DNA of 64,000 nucleotides from Mycoplasmopsis maculosa (GCF_900660665.1 NZ_LR215037.1:62001-126000); one strand, 5' to 3'. Numbered from the stretch's first letter, positions 20,926 to 33,798 are shown. Numbers and translations: made by a program. The notes: generated by a model from the letters alone, not told the origin.

Positions 20926-21756
20926 ATGAGTATAACAAATAATAAAATTTTTACATATTTTTTAGATTTAGATGGTACATTATTTGACTTAAAAACAGGC
21001 ACTAGAATTAGCAAAAATAATATTAATGCAATTATGATGATAAAAAAATTTGTAAATGTTGTAATTTCCACAGGAAGATCTTATAACGATCATAGAATAA
21101 AAGAAACTATGAAACTTCTACAAATCGAAGATGCTATTTGTTCAGGTGGAGGGGAAATTTATATAAATAATAATTTACATAAATATTTTAAGATAGAAGA
21201 TCAACTTATTTTTGATGTTTTGGATTATGCATACAATTTAAGATTACCTTTAGTTGTTTTTGATAAAAATGGAGAATCTGTTTATTTGAGAACAAAGATT
21301 GACAGGTTTTTAAATAAATTATTTTTATCTAAAAAGTGAAATATAATTGAGCTTTTTAAGAATTTTGACTATACAAAGCACAATGATGTTATTAAACTTG
21401 CTCTAATAGTTAAAAATCCTTTTAAAGCAAAAAAAATAATCAGAAAATTTTCTAATTATTTTGGGAACAAATTAAATGCATATATTGCGAATAAAGGATT
21501 TGTTATTGAAATTACTTCAAATTCTTCAAATAAAGGTATTGCTGAACAAATATATTTAGAGGCTAAAGGTTTAATGAAAGAAAATGCAGTTCATATTGGT
21601 GATTCTGATGCAGATGCTTGTGTTAAAGGATATGTAGGAAAATTAGTAGCAATGAAAAATGGTTCTAAGTTAATAAAAACATTAGCTGATGAAGTGGCGC
21701 CAAATTATAAATATTCTGGAATTTATAAATATTTTTTAGGAAAGGTTATTGATTAA
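20926..21756 (+). CDS. Cof-type HAD-superfamily phosphatase
   Basis: A 276-residue HAD hydrolase of the Cof/YidA type, usually acting on small phosphorylated metabolites. Motif I is FLDLDGTLFD (nucleophile and acid/base Asp), motif II VVISTGRSYND, and motif IV HIGDSDADACV with the metal-binding acidic residues. A Cof cap domain lies between motifs II and III, and SSNKGIAEQI supplies the motif III Lys. The stop codon overlaps the nfo start by one base (TAATG), so the two are translationally coupled. The substrate is unknown. Confidence 0.92.
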
Positions 21757-22586
21757 TGATAAAAATAGGAAGTCATGTTAGTTTTAATAGTCCAAATTAT
21801 TTAGTTGGTGCGATTGAAACTTCAATATCAAATGGAGCAAATTGTGCAATGATTTATTTAGGTGCTCCACAAAATAAAAATAGAGTAGATGTCGAAAAAT
21901 ACTGTTTGAAAGAGTATTTGGAAAAATATAGTTCTACAATAAAACCTGAAGATATTATTGTCCACGCTCCATATATTGTTAATCCAACTTCTTTAGAAAA
22001 ATATAATTTTGCAATAGATTTTTTAATAAAAGAAATTGAAAGAATGAATTATATAGGAGCTAAATATTTAGTTTTACACCCAGGTTCAAGTACAAATTTT
22101 GATTTACAGGATTCTTTAGATAGATTTGTTTTATCAATCAAGGAAATTCTTTCAAAAACAAAAGACGTTATTATATGTGTTGAAACAATGGCGGGAAAAG
22201 GTAAAGAAGTAGGTGTTAATTTTGACCAAATACGTTATTTTATAGACAAAATAGATAATGAAAGATTTCAAGTTTGCCTAGACACTTGCCATGTATGAGA
22301 TTCTGGGTACAATATAAAAAATTACGAAGAATTCAAAGAAATATTAAAAAAATATGATATTTTAAAAAATATAAAAGTTATACATTTAAACGATTCAAAA
22401 AATCAAATAGAATCTCATAAAGACAGACATGAAAATATAGGAAAAGGATATATAGGTCTTGAAACACTATCAAAATTTGTCCATGATAAAGATTTTGATA
22501 ACATTCCTATTATTTTAGAAACTCCTTGAACAGATGAAGGGCCTATTTATAAAGAGGAAATAATTATTCTTTTAAATAAAGAATAA
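21756..22586 (+). CDS. nfo: Endonuclease IV (AP endonuclease)
   Basis: A 276-residue TIM-barrel, three-zinc AP endonuclease of base excision repair. It begins IKIGSHVSF. Zinc ligands are seen in VHAPYIVN, LVLHPGSS, VETMAGKG, CLDTCHVWDSGYN, HLNDSK...HKDRHENIGKGYIG and ILETPW. It is full length. The start codon overlaps the end of the HAD gene. Confidence 0.96.
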
Positions 22587-22687
22587 TTTTTTTATTATTT
22601 TATTAATATCAAGTATTAATATAAATAATATATTGTAAAATTTTATATATAAAACTATAAGTTTATTATTACAACCTAGGAGAAATT

Positions 22688-25600
22688 ATGAAAAAAAGAT
22701 ATAAAAAATTTATATTAAATTCACTTTCACTTATAGGTTTTTTTGCACCATTAGCAGGATTAAGTAATTTAAATGAAAATGTTAATTCTAATTCTGAAAA
22801 TTTAAATTTAATTAATAATTATTTTAAAAATAATAATTTTTCTTATTTTAAAATAATAAAATCAACAATATTTGAAGATATTAAATCTAAAAAATATCCT
22901 TACCATATTACAAAAAATTTAATTAGTTTTTTAAATACTTATAAAGAAATTTTAGAACTAAAAATAAATAAATCATACATTCAAATTAAAAATAACTTAA
23001 ATGAAGATGAAAAAATTTTTTCTGAATTAAGCGAGTTTGATAAAATTATCAATACTAATAATGAATCTTATAAACAAATTAATGATGATTTAGTTTTAAA
23101 AATAAAGTCAACATTAAAAAAAATAAAGGTACGTAATAACAAAATTGATGAAAATAATAAAAATTTTAAAGAATTTATAGAAAAGGTTAATAAACTAAAT
23201 TTAAAATCAATTTTATTATCTGAATTTATAAATGAAAACATTTTATCAATTTTTAATAACTCTATATTAAGAAAATTATTTTTTGATCATGTTATAGAAA
23301 TTGAAAATAATATTTTATTTTTGGAAAATATAATAAGAAGTTATGATGGCCCAAATTTAAGTGACATTTTAGAAAAAGCATTGAATGAGGCAAAAGTATT
23401 TTTAAAAACATTTGATAAATTATCTAACATAATTCAAATAAAAGAAAAGTCAACTTTAATTGTTGAAAATTTGAATAATATTATTATTAGTAATAATTTA
23501 CAACCAAATAATTTAGTTAAAGAAATAAAAAAAGTTAATAAAAAAATAGATAATTCTGACACACTAAATAATCATGAAAAAGAATTGTTAAAAAATAAAC
23601 TTTTAAATGTAATAATTTTTAAACAAATAATTGATATTGAAAACATTGTTCAAAATTACGATTTAAAACTTGAAGAATTAAAAAAAGATTTAATATCTAA
23701 AATTTCTTCTTTTTTAATTTCTGAAGAAATAAAAAATTCACTTATTTTAAAAATAAAAAACTTTAATTCACTTTTAGAATTTAATTCTTATAAGGAAAAA
23801 ATTAATTTAATACAATCTAAATTTAGCGAAACATTAATAAATATTCAATTAATTAAAGATAAAATATTTTCTAATTCTATTGATAATGAACAAGCATTGT
23901 TCTTTTATAGAAAATTAATAATTATTAATAGTTTTTCAAATGATAATATTATCAATAAGTTGAATCCATATAATTTAGATGAAACATTAACTTTGATTGA
24001 AGAGGCAAATATTATTTTTAAAAATATTTTAAACTCTAATTCTTCTGAAAATCAAAGTAAATCAATATTAGAATTATTTAAAGAACAAACTATGAATGTT
24101 TGAAAATTTGAAATGACAGATAATTCTAAAAAGTATGATTTAGAGTCTTATGCATATTCGCTATCTTATGATTTAAACAATGCAAAATTATTTTTTGATA
24201 ATTATGATACAAAAGAAGTTGATTATGAAATAGTTGATTTATATTTAGATGAGAATGATAAAAACACTTTGGTGGCTAAAATAAAAGTTTCAATGATATC
24301 AGAACCAACTATTTCATATGAATTTTCAATTTCTAAGACTTTAGCAAAAGATGCAAACCCTATTATTGAAGCGATAAATATAAATAGTATTGATGAAATA
24401 TTTAATTTTGATTATGATTATTTTAAAAATGTAACTATAAATGAATTTAATAATCTTTTATTAAAAGATAAAAAGAATTTATTTAAAGGCAAAAAGAAAA
24501 AAATATTTAAATATTTTAATTATGAAATTGATGATGATATCGAAATAAAAGAAAGTAAATTATTTTTTACTATTAAAATTTTATTTAATAATCAAATAAT
24601 AAGAACACAGAAAATTTCAACTAAAAATACTATTGAATTTTTAGAAAATGAATATGAAAAAGAATCAAATAAAGATGCATTAGATTTACAAAAAATACTA
24701 GAAATTGTTAAGAGCGATACAGCTTCTTTTATGTCAAAAATAAAATTCAAAGAAGGTGTAAAGCTATCACATATAGCATATTTAGCTTCTGATGCTAAAA
24801 AAGCTTTTGATGATTTATATATTATGCCTAAATTTGGAAAATATGAAGTTTTTATTAAAGATTTAAAAAATATAAATGATTATAACGGCAATGTTGATTT
24901 TATATTGTGATATAAAAAAAATGGTATTGAAGTTCCTATTGAAAATGTTAATGAATTAGACAAATACAAAAAAACTATTTCTAGTTTTAAACTTTTAAAT
25001 TTCAATGATATTAAACCTATTAATAATGAAGTAATGACTTTTAACGATTTTTTAAGTAAAAATGGTGAAGTTATATCTCAGAAACACCGTGATTTGTTTA
25101 ATTCAATAAATGAGACTAATTTTAAACTTAGATTAACACAAGGTAGAAAATATAATAGAAAAGAATATAGAGCTCTTAATTTAAAAGATATGATTGAACA
25201 AAAAGCTTTTATTAATATGGAATATTTAATAGAATTAAGAAATTCTGATTCTAATCCTCAAAAATCTGATAATTATTCAAATGAAGATTATGTTCCATTA
25301 GGCGTTGGTATTTATGATAAAGATCTTGAAAGAAATTCAAAGGATTTAGGTGAAATAAGACGTAATTATTTTACTTATTATTATGATGTAAGAGAATTAA
25401 ATAATAGAGAAATGACATTTAAGTTAGGTTTTATAAACAAAAGAAATACTAACATTAGATTCACAAATGGCATTGATTATAAGCTAATTAATATAGTTAA
25501 TGATTACCAACAAGCTTTATACCCAGAAATAATGGTAAATAATATTAAAATCAGTGATTTGATAGTAAACTATGATTTATTATCTAAAAGAAAAGCAGAA

Positions 25601-27529
25601 GAATTTATTAATAATTTAGATGATTTAAATAATATAATAACCTTAAAAACAAATTCTGATGGAAAAATTCATTACAAAAATTTTTCTCTTTCATCTAATC
25701 TTTTTAAAATAGTAGAAATAAAAAGAATAGCAAATGATGAAGCATATGTTAAATTTGGTGTTAGAACAATTGATGGGCAAATTGTAAAAGGGAATACATG
25801 ATTTAAAGTAAAAGGTTTTGCAAGAAGTGATTTATTTAATATAAATGAAGAATTGACTTTTACTAAGCATAATTTAAAGACTGTACAAGAATCAAATAAA
25901 TTAATCACAAGAGAAAGAGTGATTGAACCTTATTGAGACGAATTGTTTTGATCAAATAATAAACGTAACAATTATGTTAATTGGACTTTAAAAAGAAAGT
26001 ATTTAGAAAAAACACTACTGAAAGAAAACTCAAGAAATCGTTTTATTCAATTTGATATTTTTGCAAATGTTTTAATAAATGATGACCTAAAAAATTCTAG
26101 ATTAAGAAATTCAAATAATTCAATAAGTTTAAAATTTTCATTTGACGAGTTAGTTGATAGAAAAAACACTATTATTGAGAGAACTTCATTTAATGAAAAA
26201 GCAAATGTTCATTTTAAATATTTTATAGGAATATATTGAAAAGAAGATGAAGGAATTGAATTCAAAATATGAATGGAAGATGATTCTTATAAGATTATAC
26301 TGGGAGAACCTGAAACGCAGAAGTTTGATGCTAATGTTAAATTTGACAAAAATAGAGCTTTTATAGTTTTACCAGCAGCTGTTAAAACAACTATAAGATA
26401 CACAAATGATGAAGAATACGAAAATTTTGAGTTAGATCAAAATAGATTTGATTTAAAAAATATTGAATACAATCAATATGGTGAGCCAATTTTGTTTTAT
26501 AGTGATTTAGAATTCCAAAAAAATAAAAATGTTTATTACCCTAATCAAAATGTCGATTTTAAACTTCATGAAGGTTTCAAATTAAATGCTGAATATGTTC
26601 ATATTAAACAATATAGAGATTGAGATGTTTTAGAATCTGTTTATTCTAGAAATCTTTTAGTAGATGGTGGTTACTTTTTTGCTTCAGCAAGTATTATTGG
26701 GAAAGCAAACGATGACCCTAATGATGCAACTTTTTATATTATGACTAATAATCATGTTGAAGGCGGCTCGGATTTTAATGCTGTAAGTGGAAATAATTTT
26801 CTTTCAATTAGAAATGGAAGAAAATACGCTTTTGTTCCAGATATAATAGATAATAATGTTGATAGATCTTGACCTATTAGAACTAGTGAAGCTAATACGA
26901 TTCATAATAATCAAATAAAAATGGTATGAACTGGTAGAGAGCAAATATCTAAAGACGGTAATAGAAGTGAATTTAGAGATTTAACTATATTTTCAATAGA
27001 TCTTAATGAAAAACTAAGAGTTTCTCGTGAAAAAGGTAATATGCAAATTGTTTGAAAAATAGAAAATCTTATGAAAATGGGGAGTGCCAAATTTAATATT
27101 CATTCAAGTCAAATTGATATGTCAGTACCTAATTTAAAAGAGATTAGTACAATAGGCTGACCTAGAACACAATTTGCTGGATCAATTAATAGAAGAACTT
27201 ATGTTGATAATAATAAAGTTATGGTCAGTTTTCAAGTAAATGGTCCACAAATATTTTCAGGCGGTGGTGCTAGTGGAAGCGGTATGTATACTTCTGGAGA
27301 TAGATATTTTTCAACATGAGTAGCAGGAAATGGGATAGGTGATTCTTGAGGAATTCGTTACGAAAACAAAGATTATAATTATTTTGGTATAAATTATAAT
27401 AATGAAAATCCTTTAGAATTAAAGAATTATAAATCTGTAGCTTCACAAATTTTTAAAGCTAATTTAGTTGATCCTTCTACATATGATTTGCCTTGATTTT
27501 TAAACGAAGTTAAGAATGGAGAAGAGTAA
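22688..27529 (+). CDS. Large surface serine protease, Mycoplasma Ig protease (MIP/DUF31) type
   Basis: A 1613-residue exported protein. The N-terminus MKKRYKKFILNSLSLIGFFAPLAG is a signal peptide or anchor without a lipobox Cys. Residues about 30-470 are a helical, Asn/Lys/Glu-rich region. The middle is mixed beta structure. The last 300 residues resemble the DUF31 peptidase domain of mycoplasma Ig-cleaving proteases. The trypsin-like triad candidates are His1356 in MTNNHVEGG, Asp1431 in FRDLTIFSIDL and Ser1529 in SGGGASGSGMYTSG. SD TAGGAG precedes ATG 22688. Trp is mostly TGA. It is much longer than the roughly 700-900 residues I expect for MIP, so it may belong to the larger MGA_1079-like surface endopeptidase group. 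No separate MIB (Ig-binding) gene lies upstream. The next gene starts 2 bases after the stop. Confidence 0.8.
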
Positions 27530-27531
27530 TA

Positions 27532-28791
27532 ATGAAAATAAAAACAACTTTATTGTTATCTTCTTTTGCGTTACCTTTTTGCGCAGTTATTTCATGCTCA
27601 TATGAAGATAATTTAGAAAAACCAACACCAGAACCTAATAAACCAAATGATGATAAAAAAGTAGTCTATGAAAAGAATAATAAATTTGTTAACATAATAA
27701 ATACAGGAACTGATAATACTGTATTTGGAACAAATTTAAAAGGTTTATCACCGGAACAATATAAGTTTTCTTTTACCCCTATATTTAAGGTTTTTAAAGG
27801 TGAAAAGTTTAATTATAGTGAACTACCAGATAACATCAAAGTTATGTCTGAAGACGGAAAAGTTAATTGATTTAAAACTGATTGAAACATTCAAAAAGAA
27901 AGTGATTTGATATTAGAAGACACCGTAATAGAAGGTAAAATAAAAGTAAGTGAAAAATTTATTAATATAAAAGCTGTAATATTAATAAGTGATAAGCCTA
28001 TAATAAAAGATAATGAATATAAAAATAGAAATGATGGATTAACTATAGATTTATCTAAAAGTACAAAGTATAATTCTAATATTTTATATAAACTTATAGA
28101 TAAAAATGGAAATTATTTTGATTCGCCTTCTAGATGAGATAATTGAGAAGCATTTGCAAAAGAACAAGATGACAATTATTTTGTTTTTAAATATGCTGTA
28201 GACACTAAAATTTCTAAAGTATCAATAATTTTTTGAAGATTTGCTGAGAGAGGTAATTCTTCAGGTATTTTGCCAAAAGAAATACGCATTCAATATTCTA
28301 ATGATGGATTAAATTGAATTAATGTAGAAAATCAAGATAAAATAACAGATTTAGATTTAGGTCCTATGGAAGCATATTCTGATAGGTTTAATAATATTTC
28401 AAAACCTAAAAATATTAAATTTGATGAAATACAAACTCAATGAGTTAGAATTTATTGAGTTCCCAAAGCTAATGAAAATGGAGAAAAACATATAATTGGT
28501 GTAAGTGATATTCAATTTAGTGGATTAGATTTTAAAGAGTCAGTTATAGTTAATACTTCTAATGTTATAAAACAGATAAAATATGGCGAAAATACTTATG
28601 AAATAGATGAATCCAAAAAATCATATACTTTTAAAGTTAATGATTTTAAGGAGACTTTCTCATTGAAGGCAGATGCTTCTTATATTGATAATTATTTATA
28701 TTTTGAAAGCTCAAATACAAAAAAATATAAAGTTATAGTTTATAATGATAATTCTGAAAGTAACATATATGATTTTGAATTTAAAAAATAA
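27532..28791 (+). CDS. Lipoprotein with a discoidin (F5/8 type C)-like domain
   Basis: A 419-residue lipoprotein. Signal MKIKTTLLLSSFALPFCAVISC has its lipid-anchoring Cys at residue 22. After a Pro/Asn/Asp-rich linker come a beta domain and then a segment with RWDNWEAFAKEQDDNYFVFKYAVDTKISKVSIIFW...ILPKEIRIQYSNDGLNWINV...QWVRIYWVP, the hallmark pattern of carbohydrate/ligand-binding F5/8 type C modules. The start lies 2 bases after the protease stop, so the two are almost certainly coupled. It may hold or present the substrate for the protease. That partnership is an inference. A hairpin-like AT-rich stretch follows the gene. Confidence 0.75.
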
Positions 28792-28797
28792 AATGAA

Positions 28798-28836
28798 TTT
28801 TATAGTTTTAAAAACTATTTATTCATTTTATTTTTT
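28798..28836 (+). terminator. Probable terminator after the protease-lipoprotein pair
   Basis: Inverted repeat aaaatgaatt ... attcatttta (roughly 28790-28830) around the sequence tttatagttttaaaaactattt, ending in a T run. The stem is A/T only. Confidence 0.5.
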
Positions 28837-28889
28837 TAAAATACTTTATTAAAAATTAATAAAGTATTTTGTAGAAATTCAATTAAATT

Positions 28890-28901
28890 TATAATTATAA
28901 T
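28890..28901 (+). promoter_or_regulatory. Tandem -10 boxes close to start of the membrane protein gene
   Basis: Two adjacent TATAAT copies (28890-28895 and 28896-28901) directly precede ATG 28902. No SD is present. The first copy would give a leaderless transcript. Confidence 0.45.
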
Positions 28902-30287
28902 ATGTTAAGACTCAAATATAATAAACAATTAAATTTAAATTTAAATATTAGTAGAATAGAAAACAAAACAGAGAAAGAAATAATATCAGACTTAAAATTA
29001 TCATTTCCTGTAGAACTTTTAAAATTTTTAATTTTAGTTTTTGTTAGTTCTTTCTTTATAATGCTTCAATATAATAATTTATTGCAAACACCAAATGACA
29101 TATTAAGACAAATTTATTTGTATTCTTTTGGTTTAGTTTTTGGTGATTCCTTAATTTTGATATTAATTGGTTCATATTTATCACTAATAATTAGATGATG
29201 CAGTCCATTTTTTAAAAACAAATATTTTACTTGATTTAGAAATTATATAAAAGTTGACTACTGAACAGTAAGATACAATGTAATAATTTTTTTATGAATG
29301 AACATTCTTGCTATAGCTTTAATTTATCACTCTGTATTAATGTTTTTTAGAGTAGATTTATCTACAACTATTTTAAAAACAGAAGATTTAAAAAATATTT
29401 TTACAAATGGCTGAATATCAAGTTTTACAAGAAATTGGACTATATACGAAAAAAATAGTAATTTATTACCAAATGCTTCACTAAATATAGGTGTTTATTT
29501 AGATAGTATTTTTAACTTATTGTACTTCATTTCATTTTCTCCATATTTGGCATGATTTGTAGTAATATTTCTTATTGTTTATTCTTGAATTCTTTTAATT
29601 TTTGTAAAACCAAAACTATTTTTTAATAGAATTTTTGGAAAAAAATCAAATATATTTAATGTAGAAAAAATATTAGGTTCTGGACATTCGCCATTTTATT
29701 TAACTAAAAATATTAAAGTGTTATTTGAGTTTTATAAAAAAGCAGGAGAATATTTAAACTTGGATTTATCTAGAATTTCATTTAAAAATTTACTTTTAAG
29801 TATATACAGTAATGATTCCTTGTTAAATGAAAAGTATTTATTTGAAGTGAAATTAGAAAAAAATAAAATAAAAAACGAAGATCCTTTTTCAGAAGAAATT
29901 TTATATGAAGAAAATTTTACAAAAGAAAATTCTATTTTTGAATTAAAAATGCAAGATAATGAAAATAAAATAATTAAAACTAACGAAAATATTTCAGTAA
30001 TTCAAGAGAAAAAAATAGACGAAAAAATAAACTTTTTAGAAGACCAAAGCAATGATGATGAAAAAGAAACAAATTTAGTCAAAATTGATTTAAAAAAGAT
30101 AGAAGATGAAAATACATTTTTAATTGATACAATAGAAATAAGTAAAAATGATTTAGCTAATAAAAATGAAACTGAATCTTTAGGTTTTGAAATAGATACA
30201 ATAGAAATCAATAATGAAGAACCATTAGTAGAAAAAGTTGTTTTAGAAGATAATAATGATAATGATTGATTAAGCCCTATTTTATAG
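28902..30287 (+). CDS. Membrane protein of unknown function with acidic cytoplasmic-like tail
   Basis: A 461-residue protein. Hydrophobic segments are seen at about residues 35-58, 75-100, 120-145 and 208-232. Then comes a soluble domain, and from about residue 310 a highly charged Glu/Lys/Asn-rich low-complexity tail that repeats FLIDTIEISK and FEIDTIEINN. I do not recognise the family; similar four-helix proteins with charged tails are common in mycoplasmas. It is followed 16 bases later by the thioredoxin-like gene and then by uvrC, suggesting an operon. Confidence 0.7.
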
Positions 30288-30303
30288 TAAGGAAAATATA
30301 TTT

Positions 30304-30645
30304 ATGGATAAAATTACTTGAGAAGATGCATTAAATAATATTCAAAATAAAAAAAATAAAAATAAAGTCTTTTTTATTTTTTTTACATTGCCTAATTTTT
30401 CTAATGTTGAAGTGATGAAAAAAGTAATAATACAACTTTCTAATGATTTTATAGATAATAAAAATGTAATTTTTTATGAAATAGATGCTAATGAAGCTAA
30501 ACTTTATTTAACTTTAGAATCTAGATTCAAAGTATTTCAAATACCTTGCTATACAGTTATTAAAAACGATTTTATTTTTTATAATGGATATAATTTTTAC
30601 CCAAAGGAAATATTGAAAGATTGAATATTAGAACTATTAGATTAG
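30304..30645 (+). CDS. Thioredoxin-fold protein lacking the CxxC active site
   Basis: A 113-residue protein. KVFFIFFTLPNFSNVEVMKKVIIQLSNDF, then VIFYEIDANEAKLYLTLESRFKVFQIPCYTVIKND, follows the thioredoxin beta-alpha-beta order with the cis-Pro before the fourth strand (IPCYTV). At the active-site position there is TLPNFS instead of WCxxC, so a redox role like that of thioredoxin is unlikely. SD AAGGAA precedes ATG 30304. It ends 12 bases before uvrC. Confidence 0.6.
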
Positions 30646-30657
30646 GAAAAACTTAAA

Positions 30658-32376
30658 ATGAAAGAAAAAATAATAGAAAAAATAAAAGAAGTTCCATCAT
30701 CTCCTGGTATTTATTTATGAAAAGATAAAGACGGAAATGTTATTTATGTAGGGAAAGCTAAAAATTTAAAATCTAGAATGAGTCAATATTTTGAAGGTTC
30801 AATTAATAGTTATAAAACTCATAAATTAGTTTCTATTATTTCTGACTTTGATATTTTTTTATGCAAAACAAATAAAGAGGCTTTGCTCTTAGAAAAAAAA
30901 TATATTGAAAAATATAACCCTGAGTATAATATACTACTTTTGGATGATAAAAAATACCCTTATTTAAAAGTTGAATTAAAAAATACAAGTCTTTCAATAT
31001 CTTTGAATAGAAAAATATCAAAGGAAAGTAAGTCAAGTAATATTTTTTATTATGGACCTTTTCCCGCAGGATATGGAGGAGGAATTATTTTAAAATTATT
31101 ACAGAGAGAAGCCTTTTTTGAAAATGGTTTTCCTATAAAAAATAATGATCACACTTTTTGATTAAATAAATTTAATGAAATAAAGAATATTTTAAGTTTT
31201 AAAGATTCAAATTATTTAAATACACTTAAAGAGAAAATGACTAAGGCTGCTGAAAATTTACAATTTGAAATAGCTTTAGATATTAAAAACTCTCTTACTT
31301 ATTTAAAAAAGTTAAAAGAAGATCAAATTATAGAATTATCGAATAATAGTAATATTGATGTTTTTGTTCATAAAATAGTTCAAGACAAAATTTTTATTAC
31401 TATTTTGTTTTATCGTTTTGGAATTTTAATAAATAAAGAAAATTTAACAATACCATTACACATAAATGAAGAAGAAGCATTAAGATACTTTTTTGAATGA
31501 TATTATTCAAATAAAATTAAACCTGATTATTTTGTTGTAAATGAAATTTTACAAACTGTAAAAATACAATTAGACGATAATTATAATTTTGTATTTCCCA
31601 AAATCGGAGTTAACAAAAAAATTTTAGATTTAGCCTATTTAAATTTAGACAATTATATAAATAGAGAATTTTTAAATTATCAAAAAGATTTAGAAATTGA
31701 TAAAAAAAATATTGACTATTTATCAGAAATAACAACAAAAAAACCGTTAAAAAATATTGTTTTATTTGATAATTCAAATTTAAATAATTCTAATCCAGTT
31801 GGGGTTGCTATAACATATACTAACGGAATTAAAAATAAATCATTATACAAAAAATTTAATTTAGAAATAAACAACTCTCGTCAATCCGATGTTGAATATA
31901 TGAGACAAAGTAGTATGAGATTTTTTTCAAAAGATAATTTAAAAATTAATTATGATTTAGTTATAGTAGACGGTGGCCTAGCTCAAATAAATGAAGTTGA
32001 GAAAGTTTTAAATGACTATAAAATAGATATTCCTGTTATTGGTTTTGTTAAAAATGATAAGCATAAAACAAAAAACATTATAGGAATAAATAAAGAAATT
32101 ATTGATATAAAAAATAAGGATTTTTATAATTATGTTTCAGAAATGCAAATAGAAGTAGATAGATTTGCAAAAAGTCATTTAAGAAAAAGACATAAAATAA
32201 CTTCTTTAGATGGTAACCTTTTAAAAATAAAAGGTTTAGGAAAAAAATATGAAGAAAAATTGTTGTATCATTTTAAAAATTATGCAAATATTTATGATGC
32301 TTCAATAGAAGAATTATCAAAGATAGTTCCAAAAAAATTAGCTATTGAAATTAAAAATCAAGTGAAAAATAATTAA
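30658..32376 (+). CDS. uvrC: Excinuclease ABC subunit C
   Basis: A 572-residue UvrC, which makes both incisions in nucleotide excision repair. The N-terminal GIY-YIG nuclease is visible: [33 protein letters not shown]. A UvrB-contacting UVR-like segment is near MTKAAENLQFEIALDIKN, the C-terminal RNase H-like domain contains LVIVDGGLAQINE, and a terminal helix-hairpin-helix is LLKIKGLGKKYEEKLLYHF. It is slightly short but complete. SD AGGAA is upstream. Its terminator is now split by the insertion sequence. Confidence 0.95.
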
Positions 32377-32378
32377 AA

Positions 32379-32397
32379 AATAAGCTTTTGGCTTATT
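32379..32397. repeat. Target-site duplication, left copy, which is a terminator hairpin
   Basis: The 19-base sequence aataagcttttggcttatt is itself a stem-loop (aataagc / gcttatt). It is repeated exactly at 33822-33840 on the other side of the insertion sequence. It follows the uvrC stop by 2 bases. Confidence 0.92.
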
Positions 32398-32422
32398 GCT
32401 AAATTGTAATTTACATCTTTAC

Positions 32423-32456
32423 ATGGTAACCAATATAATTTGGTTACCATTTTTAT
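32423..32456. terminator. Hairpin at the left end of the insertion sequence
   Basis: Stem atggtaacca (32423-32432) / tggttaccat (32441-32450), 10 perfect pairs, followed by TTTTT on the plus strand. It would block uvrC readthrough from entering the element. Confidence 0.7.
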
Positions 32457-32626
32457 ATATTATTTTCAAATATTACTATCGGGTAATCAAAAATACAAGC
32501 AGTGGTTCACCACACCTATTTTTAGTGGTTGAAAAAGTACAGCAACGCAGTTTATTATTATTTATTTTTGCTACTTTTTTTAAAAAAGTAGAAATAAAAA
32601 AAGAAAAACTTAAGACATTTTCCTTT

Positions 32627-33718
32627 CTATTTTTTAGTTTTCCAGAATTTATTTCTTGAACCGTTACTTTCTCGTTTTTTATTTTGTCAACTGTAAAGTT
32701 TTTCGTTTAATGGTATATTTAGACCAGGCTCTTTTATTTCACAAAGTGCATACATTTCAGAAGCACTTAAGTAACCATGTATTTTTCTTGGAATATTGTT
32801 TATTTCTCGTTGAACTTTTAAAATTTCATTATTAGAAATTAAATTAAAATCAGTTTTTTTCTTAAAAAAACGTCTAACATATCCATTAAAATTTTCGTTT
32901 GTTCCTCTTTGCTGAGAAGCATAAGGATCTGCCTTATAAATAAAAATTTTTAACTTATATCCAATTATAAAAAGTGAATTAAATTCAAATCCATTATCAG
33001 ATGTTATTGACTTAACATTTAAATTGTATATTTTTATTAGTTCAAATAATATTAAAGCAATATACCAAGGGTTTTTACTGTCAACTTTTACCAAAATACC
33101 ATATCTGCTGTATCTTTCGACAAATGATAGAATGTGTGAATGCCCTGCTTTTTGTTTTCCTACAATTAAATCTATTTCCCAATGGCCAAAAGTACTTCTT
33201 TCGTTTATTTCTTTTGGTCTTGTTCAAAACGGTCTGACTCATCTAGCACCAACTAATCTTTTATAAGCAGGTCCACCATCCCTTTTTCCGCCTTTTGTGT
33301 ATTGTTTCCTCAAAATATTTTTTCGCTTTATTACTCATAAATTTGAATTTATCCAGTTATAAACTGTTTTAATGCTTGGTATCTTAAAATTAAAATTATT
33401 TTTAATATATAAATGTGTTAGTTCAACGCTAAAAGTTTTTTTGTTATATTTGTTTTTAAACTCTTTAGAGTAGTGTTTATATGAATTCATTTTATTTATA
33501 AATTTAAAATGATTTTTTCATTTTTCTCTATTTCTATGCTTTACTTCTGCATATTCAGAGTTATAACCTCAATAATCAGAATTTATTTTTATTTCATTTG
33601 AAATAGATTGTCTTGAAATATTTAAAATTTTTGCTATTTCTGAAATAGTTTTTCTTTCAACATTTAAACTAATATCTATAATGCTTCTTATTTTATAATT
33701 AATTTTAATATAATTCAT
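32627..33718 (-). CDS. IS30-family transposase
   Basis: A 363-residue DDE transposase. The N-terminal HTH reads RKTISEIAKILNISRQSISNEI. The catalytic core holds the Asp in FGHWEIDLIVGK, the second Asp in VKSITSDNGFEF, and the Glu in QQRGTNENFNGYVRRFF. The C-terminal tail is basic. The frame is uninterrupted when TGA is read as Trp. No clear SD is seen before ATG 33718, which may limit transposition. The stop TAG is at 32627. Confidence 0.93.
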
Positions 33719-33763
33719 TTGCTGTGATCTCAAGTTTTTCTTGGGATTTTTTTATATAAAAAA

Positions 33764-33798
33764 ACACCCTTTTTTAATTTTTGCATAAAAAAGGGTGT
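33764..33798. repeat. Long hairpin at the right end of the insertion sequence
   Basis: Perfect 12-bp inverted repeat acaccctttttt (33764-33775) / aaaaaagggtgt (33787-33798). It overlaps the right terminal repeat and lies upstream of the transposase gene. It probably insulates the transposase from outside transcription. Confidence 0.75.

Noticed and set aside
22688-27529. Two separate genes fused (MIB plus MIP)
   Set aside because: The N-terminal half shows no MIB-like region I can recognise, and the frame is continuous without an internal SD and start, so I report one protein of MIP type.
32396-32659. Plus-strand reading frame at the left end of the IS element
   Set aside because: It runs through the terminal inverted repeat and hairpin, lacks an SD, and is antisense to the transposase tail.
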